Shown one piece after another: positions 46,196-57,760 of a stretch of DNA of 64,000 bases. Below the pieces are notes generated by a model. The model was not told where the DNA came from. It did no database searches and worked only from the letters and a program-made list of their open reading frames with translations. The translations under genes were made by a program, and so were the position numbers. Within the stretch, counting starts at the first letter, position 1. Each line of letters starts with the position of its first letter. The DNA comes from Cynocephalus volans (lineage: Eukaryota; Chordata; Mammalia; Dermoptera; Cynocephalidae), in assembly GCF_027409185.1 (NCBI RefSeq), contig NC_084462.1:87964179-88028178 (forward strand), written 5' to 3'.

Positions 46196-46459
46196 GATTA
46201 ACTTTAGACTTTTGTGCATGGTTAATTTCTAGAGAACCAATAAAAGAACAGGAACAGAGTGTAACTTCCAAATCAATAGAGGAAATAAGTAGAATGTTAA
46301 AAGAATCAATCTAAAAGAAGGCAAGAAAGGAGAGAAAAGAAACTGAACAAGGATAAGTGGAAAGCACAAAATAGGATATTAGATTTAAACCTAGATGCTT
46401 AGTCTTTAAAAGTAAAATGGCTAAATGATCACATAGGTATCATTCTAGACTGAGGTACC

Positions 46460-47240
46460 ATCAGCTTTTGCCTGAAATACTTTCCTAACTAGTACCCCTG
46501 CTTCAATTCTTGCTTCCCTTTATGTATTATGTAATGGCAAGAGTAGTCTTTTAAACATATAAATTATATCAGAACACTCTCCTGTTTAAAACATTCTGAC
46601 AGCTTCCTAGTAAATTCAATAAAATTCACTCTTTACTAATGCCTGTAAGGCCCTGCATGATCCAGCGTATTCATATCTCCATGATTGCATTTCCTGTTAT
46701 CACTTCCTTCTTCGCTCTAGCTCAGCTCAGGTTCCTTCCATTTGCTGTGCCATCTTCCTGATCACTGGGGTCAGTCAGAATTCTTAGTTCTAAGCAACAG
46801 AAACCACCTCTGAATAATTTAGCAGAAAAGGAATTTATTACAGGAAGAAACTGCTACCACTACCATTGTTGGAATCTGCTACCACTCTTGCCAAAACAGG
46901 TTCTATGTGCTTCCTGCTTTTTTGGACACTGTCTCTTAAGTAAAAGTACAGCACAAATGTCTCTGTTGGAGTGGAAGTCATATGACTGTACCCTAGCTGC
47001 ATGGGAAACTGGGAAAGTAAATAGTAGTGGGCCAGGCTTTCCTCTACTTTTGAAGGCTCACATGGATGGGAATTCCCCAGGCTTGTGAAGCTTATTCTGA
47101 TGCTAAGCAACCAAAAGAATGACAGGTTCATCATGATGGTTCCTTTGAATCCTCCCTTATTTGCGTCCCTTTTATTCCTTTTTTTAGTCAGTTGTCACCT
47201 CCTCAATGAGGTCTTTCTTAATCACTTTATGTAAATAAGG
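46460..47240 (+). mobile_element. L2 3' region, plus strand, split
   Basis: CAGAACACTCTCCTGTTTAA, AATGCCTGTAAGGCCCTGCA, then after an insertion GTCACCTCCTCAATGAGGTC and TTAATCACTTTATGTAA. 46765-47110 between them is another interspersed repeat I cannot name. Confidence 0.8.
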
Positions 47241-47459
47241 TGAGCATGTATGGGATGAGGAAGGAGAAATATTTAGAATCTGATGGTTATCAGGGCCCTA
47301 TAAGAAGTGGCAGTTGAGAAAAATGGACGAGGGGAATATGTGAGATTGGGACTGGGACAGTTGATAGAGGGATTTAAATTGCAAGGTCTTTTGATTTGAT
47401 TGCTAGAGTAAGAGATAACTGGCTTTTGTTTTTTTTTTTTTAAATTAAAAATAAACTGA

Positions 47460-47666
47460 GGCTGGCCAGTTAGCTCAGTTGGTTAGAGCTCAGCCTTATA
47501 ACACCAAGGTCATGGGTTTGGATACCCATACTGGCCAGCTGCCAAAGAAAGAAAGAAAGAAGAAAAAAGTGGGCAAAGGTGCTGAATAGGCATTTCTCAA
47601 ACTAAGGTATACAAATGGTCAACATCACTTGGCATCAGGGAAATGCAAATGAAAAAAGCCTCATTG
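47460..47666 (+). mobile_element. tRNA-Ile SINE monomer followed by L1 fragment
   Basis: 47461-47546 is a SINE (CCAGTTAGCTCAGTTGGTTA ... GGCCAGCTGCCA) with a GAAA-rich tail. 47567-47660 is an L1 ORF2 sense fragment. AAAAATAAACTGA at 47447-47459 and 47667-47679 brackets both. Confidence 0.75.
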
Positions 47667-47679
47667 AAAAATAAACTGA

Positions 47680-48020
47680 TATTTTCACATAGCTGCATAC
47701 TAAGCAGCTGTAAAACAGAATGGGGAAAATCTCTAGTATTTTCCAGGGTAGATATTAAGTGGGGAAAAAAGCAAAGTGCGAGACAGTGTTATGTGTAGTA
47801 TGCTCTTTTGGTGTAAGAAGTATGGGGTAGGGAGGTGGAAAATAAGTATATATATACTAATTTGTTGATGTTGCAGAGAAAAACTGAAAAGACAAATTAG
47901 TAACTAATAAAATTGTTACCCTATGGTGGAGGGTAGGTGGGAATGGCATGAAGGAAATAGGGATAAAAGTGAGATTTCTGAGTAAACCTTTTTATTTAGT
48001 TTTGTCTTTTGAATTATATA
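47680..48020 (+). mobile_element. old L1 3' part, plus strand
   Basis: AGATATTAAGTGGGGAAAAA and AAGTGCGAGACAGTGTTATG follow L1M. Confidence 0.6.
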
Positions 48021-48726
48021 AATATTTACACATTCAAAAGTTACAATGAAATTAGAATGTAAAAAAACCCCTAAAATTGAAAACAAACTTGAACAAATGA
48101 ATCTGTGTGTGTGTCAAAATAGTTATTTAAATACATGGAGAAAAACTCTATTTCAAGTGACTTTTGAGCTGAACACTAAATGGCATATACACTAAGGATA
48201 AAAAGAACTGCAGAGAAATTTTAAACTTCATTCTTTTTTTATTGCTAGTTATAATATTAGTATTTTAATTTTTCGCATCATTTAATTGTAAGATAAAGCC
48301 AGTAAGTCTTTATGCTAATGCATTAGAAACCAATAGAGAGACAGTATAAAATCAAAGAAGCTAAACAAAAAACCCAATAATGTTTAATTATGTGTCAATA
48401 GAGTTTATGATTTAAAATACATATTTCTTAATTCCATCTGAATATATATTTCTTAGCTCTGTGCACTGAAAGGTTGTAGATACAATGTGTCACCTTGGTA
48501 GATGTGAATACTTCTAATACCCCAATTTTGGTCTTTAAATGCATCTACTTAAAAGAATCCAGGGCTCACTCCCTGAAGAAATAACCTGATTCCAGGTCTG
48601 GGACAGGGGACATACATAGTAAACTTGGAACATCTTGTGCCAGAAGCAAGAAAGCTTTCAAAAACATAAAAGCCAACTTGAAGAGGCCCTCACTTGCAAA
48701 AATTGGGACAACTTGAACATCAAAAA
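48021..48726. other. unassigned AT-rich stretch
   Basis: Nothing recognised. Confidence 0.5.
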
Positions 48727-48796
48727 GTTGGTTAGAGCGTGATATTGATAACACCAAGGTCCAGGGTTCAATCCCTGTTACCGGCCAGCTGCCAAG
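48727..48796 (+). mobile_element. 5'-truncated tRNA-Ile SINE
   Basis: GTTGGTTAGAGCGTGATATT, AACACCAAGGTCCAGGGTTC, ACCGGCCAGCTGCCA; the first bases of the tRNA body are missing. Confidence 0.88.
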
Positions 48797-48899
48797 AATT
48801 TAAAACAAACAAACAACCAAAAGGAATAAGGAGAGTAATTTGTTGAGACAATGAATAAATAAAACAGAACAAATGGAAATGTCTATTATACCTATTCCT

Positions 48900-49760
48900 C
48901 TGAAAATTAATAATTAAAAAGAATTATACATTTGAACTGCCTTTCACGAGGAACTTTATTATAGTTAACGAGGAATGCCAAATAATAAATGTAGAAGGCA
49001 TTATAGAATTAGAAAGTCATAATTTGTTATAATCTGTTATGAAATAATTTACTTGGGCCAGGATCACTAATGGCTGCTAAAAGTGTGAGACAAACAAGGT
49101 TGATGGGGAATTGGATATTCACGTGGTGCCAAAGTTTGACTCCACAGATTACAAGTTGGTCTCAAGGTAAAACAATATTACTTTATAGTGGAGGGGCAGG
49201 CTATCACTAACCTAGTTATCAACCAGGTGATCAACCAACTATCATTAAAAATGAACCAAAAAATGTGTTTCCTGATGTGATTCAATACCAACTATACAGC
49301 ATCAAGTGTAATGTTTATGGTCTAGAATTTTTAATCTGAATTTAATCAAACTTTTAAAACTATTAGTTTACAAGAAATGTGGGAGATGAAATTAAATGTT
49401 ATCTTGAGGAAGCGATCAGAAAAATTCAGAATGTGAGATACAGATGAACTTGCTATTCTCTTCAACAAATCAGTGTCATGGGGGAGAAAAACGGGAGTGG
49501 GTAGAAGGGAGAAAGGGAAATTGTCCTAAAATAAAATTGATTTGGAGACGAAATAACCAAATGCAATGTGTGTCAGCCTTAAAGTTCATTTTTTTTAAAG
49601 AAAGGCGTAGGACAAAGCAAGATGACCAGCTTTTAATTTTGAATGTGGATGATGAGTATATAGGTGTGTGTGTGTGAGTATATATGCACACATATATACA
49701 TATTTTGTATATGCACTTATCTATATTTGAAAAATTTTGTAATAAAAATTAAAAATTTTC
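48900..49760. other. unassigned, probably old interspersed repeats
   Basis: ATAACCAAATGCAATGTGTG (about 49554) occurs in old mammalian repeats. 49630-49720 has a short TG/AT patch. No gene. Confidence 0.45.
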
Positions 49761-49876
49761 TGTTGATGAATACTTAATGTTATTTGTAGTTTATTTTTTT
49801 CTATTATAATAATATTTCCATAAACATTCTCATACATGTTTTTCTCTTTGTGTATGCATTTAAGAGTACACAAGAA

Positions 49877-51411
49877 ATGTTTCCCCTGTGTTTTCTTCTA
49901 GGAGTTTTAAAGTTTCAGGTCTTAAGTCTTTAATCCATTTTGAGCTGATTTTGGTAAATGGCAAGAGGTACAGATCAAGACCTGAAACTTTAAAATTCCT
50001 AAAAGAAAACGGGAAACACTCCAGGATGTAGGGCTAGGTCTTTATGAATAAGATCCCAAAAGCACAGACAACAAAAGAAAAAATAAACAAATGCGATTAT
50101 ATCAAATTATATCAAACTAAAAGTTTCTGCACAGGAAAGGAAACATTCAGCAGAGTATAAAGAAATCCTACACAATGGGAGAAAATATTTGCAAACTACA
50201 CATCCAACAAGGGATTAACATCCAGAATATACAAAGAGCTCAAACAACTTTATGGTAAAAAAAAAAAACAACAACAACAACCTAATAAACCAATTAAAAA
50301 ATGGGCAAAGGAGCTGAATAGACAGACATTTCTCAAAGGAGGACATATAAATGGTCAAAAGGTATATGAAAAAATGCTCAACATCACTAATCATCAGGGA
50401 AATGCAAATCAAAACCGCTTTGAGATATCACCTCACCCCGTTTAGACTGGCTATTATAAAAAAGACAGAACAACAAATGCTGGTGAGGATGTGGAGAAAG
50501 GAGAACCCTTCTGCACTGTTGGTGGGACTGTAAATTAGCATAGCCATTGTGGAGAACAGTATGGAAGTTCCTCAAACAACTACAGATAGAACTGCCATAT
50601 GATCCAGCAATCCTACTACTGGGTATATATCTAGAGGATTGGAAATCATCATGTCAAAGGGATACCTGCACTCCCATGTTTACTGCAGCTCTATTTACAA
50701 TTGCCAGACTATGGAACCACCTAAATGTACATCAATGGATGACTGGATAAGGAAGATTGGTATATATACACAATGGAATACTACTCAGCCATAAGAAAGA
50801 ATGAAATTCTGCCATTTGCAGCAACATGAATGAGCCTGGAAAAAATTATGCTAAGTAAAACAACCCAGGTGCAGAAAGAGACATACCACATGTTCTCACT
50901 CATAATCGGGAACTGAGGGCCAGCCCGTGGCTCACTCGGGAGAGTGTGGTGCTGATAACACCAAGGCCACAGGTTCAGATCCCATATAGGGATGGCCGGT
51001 TCGCTCACTGGCAGTGAGCGTGATGACAACAGCAAGTCAAGGGTTAAGATCCCCTTACCAGTCATCCTTTTAGGGGGAAAAAAAAAAGATAATTGGGAGC
51101 TGAAACCATAAATAAATAAATAATAAAAAGACTCACAGAGAAAGAAACAACAATCACAATAATATGTTTAACTTTTAGAAAGAAAATAACTGTGGTTACT
51201 AAAGGTGGAAAAGGGGAGGGGAGGGCAGTGGGAGAGGAACAGGGGTTAATGGACCCGAGCAGATTGGTTAATGGACACAAAGAAGGATTACATATCGTAA
51301 TGATGAATAAGCTAACCATCCTGATCTGACCATCACACATTGTACACAACTATCGAAAGTCAACTTTGTACTCCACATATATATATAATAAATTATCTTT
51401 AAAAAATAAAA
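49877..51411 (+). mobile_element. L1 insertion with 5' inversion (twin priming)
   Basis: A perfect 15-bp duplication AAGAGTACACAAGAA (49862-49876 and 51412-51426) defines the insert. 49877-49970 is antisense ORF2 (AAGTTTCAGGTCTTAAGTCT, CCATTTTGAGCTGATTTTGG); from about 49971 the same region is read in sense (GACCTGAAACTTTAAAATTC) and runs through the ORF2 3' end and 3' UTR to an A-rich tail. Inversion of the 5' part inside one duplication is the mark of twin-primed reverse transcription. It was 5'-truncated on arrival and is coding-dead. Confidence 0.95.
50917..51088 (+). mobile_element. dimeric tRNA-Ile SINE inside the young L1
   Basis: GGCCAGCCCGTGGCTCACTC, GATAACACCAAGGCCACAGG, GACAACAGCAAGTCAAGGG, GATCCCCTTACCAGTCA. 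Duplication ATAATCGGGAACTGA / ATAATTGGGAGCTGA at 50902-50916 and 51089-51103. Confidence 0.93.
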
Positions 51412-51549
51412 AAGAGTACACAAGAAGATAGAGTAGCGTCCTAGCACTAGAATCCCTGGGTCAAAAGGTAGGCATACCTTTAACTCTACTAGGTATTAAT
51501 ATCATTCTTTAGAAAGGTTGTACTAGTAGGGATTTTATTGCAAGATATA

Positions 51550-51640
51550 TGTCTTCCTTACTGGATGGTGAATTCTTTGAGCGCAGGTACTGTATAGAGG
51601 ATCACATATAGAAATGTTTGATTGAATGAAATTGTATTTT
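51550..51640 (+). mobile_element. L2 3' tail fragment
   Basis: GGTGAATTCTTTGAGCGCAG and AATGTTTGATTGAATGAA resemble the L2 3' tail. Confidence 0.55.
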
Positions 51641-51965
51641 AGGGGGATTGCCTGGCAGCAGGATGGAGAAACTAGAGGTAGGTAAGATAAGCGGCTATTG
51701 TGATTTTTAAGGTATGAGGCAATGAGTGTGTAAGACTAGAGATGGTGGAGAGGAAGGGATGAATATGAGAAATCTTGGGGAGAAAGGCTCAAAATGCATG
51801 CATTCTTTTTGTTGGGCAGGATATTGATGGTTCAGTGTTGTGAGTTAGAACAGTCAGCAGTTTTGTGTCTTCTCTTTAGTAAGCAGGTAAGTTATGCTTC
51901 TCTGATTAATTCAAAGCCATCTGCTGGCTAGTTGCAGTAGAGTTCTAGCCTTATCTTCATCCTCT

Positions 51966-52004
51966 GCATGCACTCTTTTTTTTTTTTTTTGCATGCACTC
52001 TTTT
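51966..52004 (-). mobile_element. tail-only poly(T) insertion with duplication
   Basis: GCATGCACTCTTTT occurs at 51966-51979 and again at 51991-52004, with only about 11 T between. It fits a retroinsertion truncated to its tail. Confidence 0.75.
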
Positions 52005-52305
52005 CAAGCCTCAGTCTCTTCCTGGGATAAATATGTGTGATTTAAAAGAAACTAGTAGTTGAATGGCGTAAAGGCACAGTGGGTTGCAAAGATGAGGAGA
52101 ATTTAGTAGGATCCCTTCATTTCCAGATGAATTTGTGAAGTCTTCCAAGGATAAAACCCATGTACTCTTAAAGTTTCTAGGGGGAAATCCTATCCAGCAT
52201 CATAACAGGGATAATTCATCAGATGCAGTTTTTCTAAAACAATGCCCTTACATCTTTAAAAATGTTGCAAGTTTTTGCAAACTTTAAAGTTGGTGCCTTC
52301 AAGAA
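52005..52305. other. unassigned stretch
   Basis: Nothing recognised. Confidence 0.5.
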
Positions 52306-52405
52306 CTTTTTTTTTTTTTTACATCTGCCATTGTGAGGATCCTAACCCTTGACCTTGGCATTTATCAGCACTGTGCTCTAATCAAATGAGCTAACTGCCC
52401 AGCCC
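52306..52405 (-). mobile_element. tRNA-Ile SINE monomer
   Basis: Left T run, GGATCCTAACCCTTGACCTT, GCATTTATCAGCACTGTGC, GAGCTAACTGCCCAGCCC. Confidence 0.88.
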
Positions 52406-52434
52406 TTCCCCCAAGGTTTGACTAATGGTTCTAG

Positions 52435-52745
52435 AACAGCTTTGTCTAGTGAAAATATAAAGAAGCCATATGTTTAATTTAAAATTCTCTAGTAGCCACA
52501 TAAAAAAATGAAAAATAGGTGAAATAAATTTTAGTGATGTATCTTATTTAACCCCATATATCCAAAATATTACTGTTTCAACAAGTCATATAAAAGTTAT
52601 TAGTGAGATATTTTACATTCTTTTTTGGTACTAAGTCTTTAAAATCCTTTGTGTTACACTCAGATAGCACATCTCAATTTGGACCAGCCACATTTTAGTG
52701 CTCGGTATCCTCATATGGCTAGTGGTGTATTGGACAGCTCAGTTC
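52435..52745 (+). mobile_element. hAT-type nonautonomous transposon
   Basis: GAACAGCTTTGTCTAGTGAA at the left, AGTAGCCACATAAAAAAATG, TCAATTTGGACCAGCCACAT inside and GTATTGGACAGCTCAGTTC at the right. A well-known mammalian family whose exact name I am not sure of; other copies at 24085 and 44925. Confidence 0.75.
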
Positions 52746-53094
52746 TAGAATACACTCAGTTGAAACCTTTGAACTCAGTTTTGAGCTGATTTCATCCACT
52801 GTCATTGAGGGTAGCTCTGAGCTGATCTTGTTTCGTAGTCTTGTTGCTGGTTATTAAAGTTCTGGCTTCCTGCCTAGAGTATTAAAATGAGTTCTGACCT
52901 TCTCCAATTATAGGGAATTTAGTTACAACAAGGTTGACATAGGAATTCAGGAATTCAAGGATGACATAGAAAAATTCTATTAATAGTATTTCCTAGAGTT
53001 TGTGAAACTCAGCTTAGTTTAAATTTAAAAAATCAAGTGTTATGACGATATATATTTTGGTTGTCTCAAGTATTTCTGGAGTTTCTACTGTGTA
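52746..53094. other. unassigned stretch
   Basis: Nothing recognised. Confidence 0.5.
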
Positions 53095-53425
53095 CTAAAC
53101 ATTGTTCATTCAATGCACAAATGTTTTTTGAGCATTTACCAGGCACCATAGTCCAGGCACAGTGACAAGTCGTAGCCAGGTAAACGGGCACGTTTAATGT
53201 GGAATGGTAAATGCCATGATAGAGATAGGGTGCTAGAAGAACACAAGGAAGGGCACTTGAGTTAATTTAGGGAGATCATGGAAGGCTTCTCTGATGAGAT
53301 AAGCTGAACTCTGAAGGACACATAGCCATAAGTATGGCAAAATTGGGCATGGGTAAGAGAACATTGCTCCTGGCAGAGGGAATGGTTTGTATAGATGTCC
53401 AAAGGTGACAAAAAGAGCCTAGTAC
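53095..53425 (-). mobile_element. L2 3' end, minus strand
   Basis: GAGCATTTACCAGGCACCAT, GGGAGATCATGGAAGGCTTC, CCTGGCAGAGGGAATGGTTT follow antisense L2. Confidence 0.8.
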
Positions 53426-53543
53426 AACATACTTTCTGGAGTGGCAGAGATGGTGAGTAGTGTGTGAGCACAGTCTCTCTCTAAATGTTATTATATTATA
53501 TATATATAAATGTTAGATGTTATCATTTAATAATTGGTGAATG

Positions 53544-53645
53544 GCTGGCCAGTTAGCTCAGTTGGTTAGAGCGTGGTAGTTATAACACGAAGATCAAGGG
53601 TTCAGATCCCTGTACCGTCCAGCTACCCTCCACATCCCTACCCCC
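53544..53645 (+). mobile_element. tRNA-Ile SINE monomer
   Basis: GGCCAGTTAGCTCAGTTGGT, TTATAACACGAAGATCAAGG, GGTTCAGATCCCTGTACCG, then a C-rich linker and A tail. Confidence 0.92.
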
Positions 53646-54105
53646 ATGAAAAAAAGTTGGTGAGTTAGTGGGTCAGATGTGAGTTAGAGGGCCCATGTTT
53701 TGGACAGGATAGGTAGGCACTAGAGAAGGAAAAGGTTCCAGAGAAGGAATATTCCCTCTATAGAACACACATGATTTTGAGCAGGCATTCATTGCTAAAG
53801 TAGATGAAAAAATGCTGTGGCAGAATCCAAGAAGGGCTTGACTCCCAGTTGGGGCCAAAAACACCAGAGGCTTTAAAGATTTTAAAGGCTTCAATGGATT
53901 GTTGCATCTTTTACTTCTTAACTCTTGCCTCCTCATGTGGTAGTGGAATTTCCTCAGGTCATGGTTCCTGAAAGAGAGTTATCCTGGAAGGAAGTTTTTC
54001 AGTGAGTGTGATTTTACTGGATCTTTGGCCTTGACTTTAGGAAGATGTAGCCCTAGGATCAAGGTTCTCTGGCTTTGGGGAGTGGGAACCTTGTGGCAAA
54101 GCAGT
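53646..54105. other. unassigned stretch
   Basis: Nothing recognised. Confidence 0.5.
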
Positions 54106-54109
54106 TATT

Positions 54110-55150
54110 CTTGTATACTATAAGTAGGTACAATCTTTTGGTAGATAATTTGGCAGTGTCTATCACAAGTAAAATGTGATTAAAAAAATCTGGCAATCCT
54201 ACTTCTCTGAACAATTTCTAGAAAAGTGCTAACCTGTGTGTGGGTTTATTGTAGCACTGTTTGTAAAACTGAAAAATTAGAAGATCAAATAAATAATGTA
54301 CTCATACTCCATGTATTTGTTTCCTGTTGCTATAGTTTAATAGTTTCCTGTTTGCTTTAACAAATTACCATGAACATAGGGCCTTAAAATGACACAAATT
54401 TACTATTTTATAGTTTTGGAGGTACAGAGACCTAAAATTAAGATTTCACCAGGGCTGTGTTTCTTCTTGAGGCTCTAGGGGAGAATCAGTTTTCTTGACT
54501 TTTCTAGCTTCTGAAAACTGCCTGCATTTCTTGGCTTGTGACTCCTTCCTCCGTCTTCATGGCCAGCAGCAAAGCATCTTCAAATCTCTTTCTCTCTGTC
54601 TCTGATTTTTGCTTCCTTCTCTAGACAGTGACCCTTCTCTGACTCTGACCCACTGCCTTCCTCTTATAAAGACCCTTGTGATTACATTGGGTCCACATGG
54701 ATAATACAGGCTAATCTTCTCATTTCAAGATCCTTAACTTAATCACGTGTACAAAGTCTCTTTTGCCATGTAAGGTAGCATATTCACAGGCGATGGGGAT
54801 TAGGACCTAGACATCTTTAGGAGACCATTATTCAGTCTACCATATTCCATAATACTGTATAAGCAGTAAAAAGAATGTTTAGATTTGTGTGTTCCGACTT
54901 AGAAGGATGTCGCTGATAAACAAGGGGATTAAAAAAAGTGAAAAAAGCAAGTTGTAAAACAATATTGTATGATCTGTTTTATGTTTTGTTTAAAAATAAA
55001 TAAGCATTGTGTTTATGTGTATTTCTATATGCATAGAAAATTTCTGGAAGGATACGCACTAAATGTTTAAATAGAGGTTAATTCTGGGGAGTAAGAACAC
55101 AGGGAGGTGTAGAGATGACTGATTTTGAACTTTATGTTTCTTCTATACAG
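54110..55150 (+). mobile_element. old L1 3' part, plus strand, split by MaLR LTR
   Basis: AATTTGGCAGTGTCTATCAC and TTTATTGTAGCACTGTTTGT before; TCTGGAAGGATACGCACTAA and GGTTAATTCTGGGGAGTAAG after: consecutive in sense L1M. Confidence 0.8.
54313..54842 (-). mobile_element. MLT1-like MaLR LTR, minus strand, inside L1
   Basis: TGTATTTGTTTCCTGTTGCT, AACAAATTACCATGAACATA, GGCCAGCAGCAAAGCATCTT, TTAGGACCTAGACATCTTTA, GACCATTATTCAGTCTACCA follow the antisense MLT1 LTR. Confidence 0.85.
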
Positions 55151-55800
55151 TAAACGTATTTGTTTTAATTTTTTTTTATGAAAGCATACATGTGCGTAAT
55201 GAGAAAAGTAAAAAATACAAGGCTTATGATGAAAAACCCACAATCCTTTGTCATCCTTTCCCATCCCAGAACCCTCTTTCCCAGAGGAATCCTTTTTATA
55301 AATCTTTTAGCTGTGTTTTCCCCTAGTATCTCGCTCCATATTTCTAAATAACAAGCTTAGGCTGTTTCTTTTTTTTTTGATTTTAGATATCTTTTGACTT
55401 TCTAATTATCTTTGGCTTTTTAAAACCTCTGCTGTGCATGTTCTTCCTCGCCCTTCATCCTCTCAATGGAATTACACCAGAAATTTTGCTTGGATTAGTA
55501 TTCAATCCAAGACCCCCTTCCTGGAATCTCTATCCTCTGGTTTGAATCTGGGTTTGCTTTTTAGGTCTGCAGCACAGTTGTTGTCTTGGAGTGTCCCTTC
55601 ACCCTCATCTTGGGGACCTTCTTCCATTATATTTATGTTGGATTCCTTATTTCCTGAAGCCCTTGATTCATCTTTTTGTTTTATTCCTGCTTTTGGTGGG
55701 GCACATCTTCTAGTGGTTTTCTGAAAAAAGAGTAGGTAAATGGGAGATAATTTTAAAGTTAAAGAAAAGAAAAAAAAACCCACTAGGTAAAAGAGGGATG
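55151..55800 (-). mobile_element. possible old L1/HAL1 relic
   Basis: GGGGCACATCTTCTAGTGGT and CTGAAAAAAGAGTAGGTAAA resemble an antisense old L1 segment. Opposing open frames (96 and 115 codons) at 55434-55849 show no domain. Confidence 0.4.
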
Positions 55801-55887
55801 AGGGAAAAGTCCAAATATACCAGAGTTTATATGATATTTTTCTCTTCAAAGGAATTACACAGAGAGACTAAGCTTAAATCTTTGGAG

Positions 55888-55955
55888 GACATGCTCCTTT
55901 ATGGAATTAAAAGATAATATGAATCTTTCCATGAACTTTTTGAATTACCCTCATA
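55888..55955. mobile_element. palindromic MITE, copy 7, partial
   Basis: TGGAATTAAAAGATAATATG and GAACTTTTTGAATTACCCTC; the left end is missing. Confidence 0.8.
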
Positions 55956-56029
55956 TATCCTAGCAGGTTCCCAGTGTTCTTTAATTTAAGACCACAAGAA
56001 GAAAGGTTAAGAATATGAGTTTCTTTATC

Positions 56030-56205
56030 TTTAGATCAGAACTAGTGTTCTTTGGTAAGTCTTTTTACTTTTTACTTACTTCCTTTGCAAAATGGAGACA
56101 ATAACAATCTTGGAAAGGTACTTCAGATTAAATAAGACAATGTGGATAAAGACTTAGCAAGATGCTGGGGACTGTTATTTATTATTATTAGAGTTATTTC
56201 CTTAT
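56030..56205 (+). mobile_element. MIR SINE fragment, plus strand
   Basis: TTTGCAAAATGGAGACAATA and CAGATTAAATAAGACAATGT match the MIR core. Confidence 0.7.
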
Positions 56206-56620
56206 GAGAATGTAGGCAACTAAATTCTGATGCCCAAGAATATTTTCATACATACACATGATTATAATATGCTAAATTTTACTTGAAATCAGATTTTACA
56301 TCCTTTTACTATTTTTTAAAAATGTTCCTTCAACATTTAATTTTCTACATTAAAGACTTATTAAGCTTATTTGTAATCTAATTTTGATGAAAAGCTTTTT
56401 TATAAAATTTTGTTTTTAATTATATGAGTAATATGTGCTCATTATAGAAAACTTATGAAATACAGAGGAGTAGAAAATGGGAAAAATTCATAATTTTCAT
56501 TACCAGGGAATATTGTTTCCAGGTATTATCTATGCATTTTTTTAAATAGTTAAGGTCATGGTGTGTATAGTTTAGAGTCCTGATCTTAAACTGTTACATA
56601 CTATTTGTAAATAATATTTA
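56206..56620. other. AT-rich stretch, possibly old L1
   Basis: TGTGCTCATTATAGAAAACT occurs in old L1-type repeats; otherwise not assigned. Confidence 0.4.
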
Positions 56621-56634
56621 AAAAATGAATACAG

Positions 56635-56779
56635 GGGCCAAGCCCGTGGCGCACTCGGGAGGGTGCGGCGCTGGGAGCGCGGTGACGCTCCCGCCGTGGG
56701 TTCGGATCCTATATAGGAATGGCCGGTGCACTCACTGGCTGAGTGCCCGTCACGAAAAAGACAAAAAAAAAAAAAAAAA
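56635..56779 (+). mobile_element. young GC-rich tRNA-derived SINE
   Basis: GGGCCAAGCCCGTGGCGCAC, GCGCTGGGAGCGCGGTGACG, GGGTTCGGATCCTATATAGG, short second arm CTGAGTGCCCGTCACGAAAA, then poly-A. Perfect 15-bp duplication AAAAAATGAATACAG (56620-56634 and 56780-56794). Confidence 0.96.
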
Positions 56780-56876
56780 AAAAAATGAATACAGTACTAT
56801 GTTTAAAAAAATCTTTATCTTCTAGAGATCTATACTTAAATATTTACAGATAAAATTGTATTATTATTAACACTTG

Positions 56877-57272
56877 TGTATTAGTCCGTTTCCATTGCTT
56901 ATAACAAAATACACAGAACTGGAATGATTTATAAGAAAATGAGATTTATTGCTCACAGTTTCTGAGGCTGGGATGTCCAAAGTCCAGGAAACACATCTGG
57001 TGAGGGTCTTGGTGGTGGCAACAGTGACAGCAGAGTATCATATTGCAAAAATGGTGGAGCAGAGAGAGAGACTCTTCATGCTCCCCTTTTAAAGCCCTCC
57101 AAACCACGCCCCTGACCACCATTTTTAATCCATTCACTATGACATGAATCTAATCAACCTCTTCAAGGCCTCACTTTCCAATTACCATAATAGGATTTCC
57201 CACCCTCTTAACAGTCACAGTGGGGGCCGAGTTTCTAATACATAAAACTTGGGAGACACAATTCAAGCTTCA
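56877..57272 (-). mobile_element. MaLR LTR, solo, minus strand
   Basis: TGTATTAGTCCGTTTCCATT, GAGATTTATTGCTCACAGTT, CATCTGGTGAGGGTCTTGGT, ending AATTCAAGCTTCA. Confidence 0.85.
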
Positions 57273-57299
57273 GTGAGTTTTGGGGGTACATAAGTCAAT

Positions 57300-57450
57300 C
57301 CACTACAACTCGTTTCCAAATAATGCGTGTGAGTGGGAAATGGGTTGGCCATAAATTGATAATATTTAAACTAGGTGGTGGCTATGTGGGAATTAATTTT
57401 AGTGCTGTCTACTTTTGTGTATGCTCAGAAATTTTCCATAATAAAAAGTA

Positions 57451-57500
<50 letters not shown>
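57300..57500 (+). mobile_element. old L1 3' end with (AAAT)n tail
   Basis: AAATTTTCCATAATAAAAAG is the L1M 3' end; it continues into a regular (AAAT)n run at about 57450-57500. Confidence 0.8.
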
Positions 57501-57501
<1 letters not shown>

Positions 57502-57514
57502 GACTACAATATTC

Positions 57515-57760
57515 TATGGTGATGTATCTTAATTTATTTAGTCGTTGTTTCTAGTTGGGCATTTCTGTTTTTCCCTATTTTAAATAACATCACTATTAGA
57601 ATTACTAGGTCAAATGGTGTGAACATTTTAAAGGCTTTTGATGCATATGCAGTGCTAAATTGATTGATGAAAAACTTTAAAAGACTTTCATAGGACTTAT
57701 AATTGTACTTGTTGAGCTTAGGAGTGATATACCAAATTTATTCTAAGATTTTTAATGTGA
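57515..57760 (-). mobile_element. old L1, minus strand
   Basis: ATTAGAATTACTAGGTCAAA and TGGTGTGAACATTTTAAAGG match antisense L1M. Confidence 0.6.

Larger units (their letters stand above)
49765..51560 (-). mobile_element. old L1 (L1M class), minus strand, host of a younger L1
   Basis: ATTTCCATAAACATTCTCAT on the left and AATCCCTGGGTCAAAAGGTA on the right are consecutive parts of antisense L1M, separated by the 49877-51411 insertion. Confidence 0.75.

Noticed and set aside
55434..55849. Opposed frames of 96 and 115 codons as an exon
   Set aside because: No acceptor or donor of quality at frame limits, no domain, and partial likeness to an old L1 segment.
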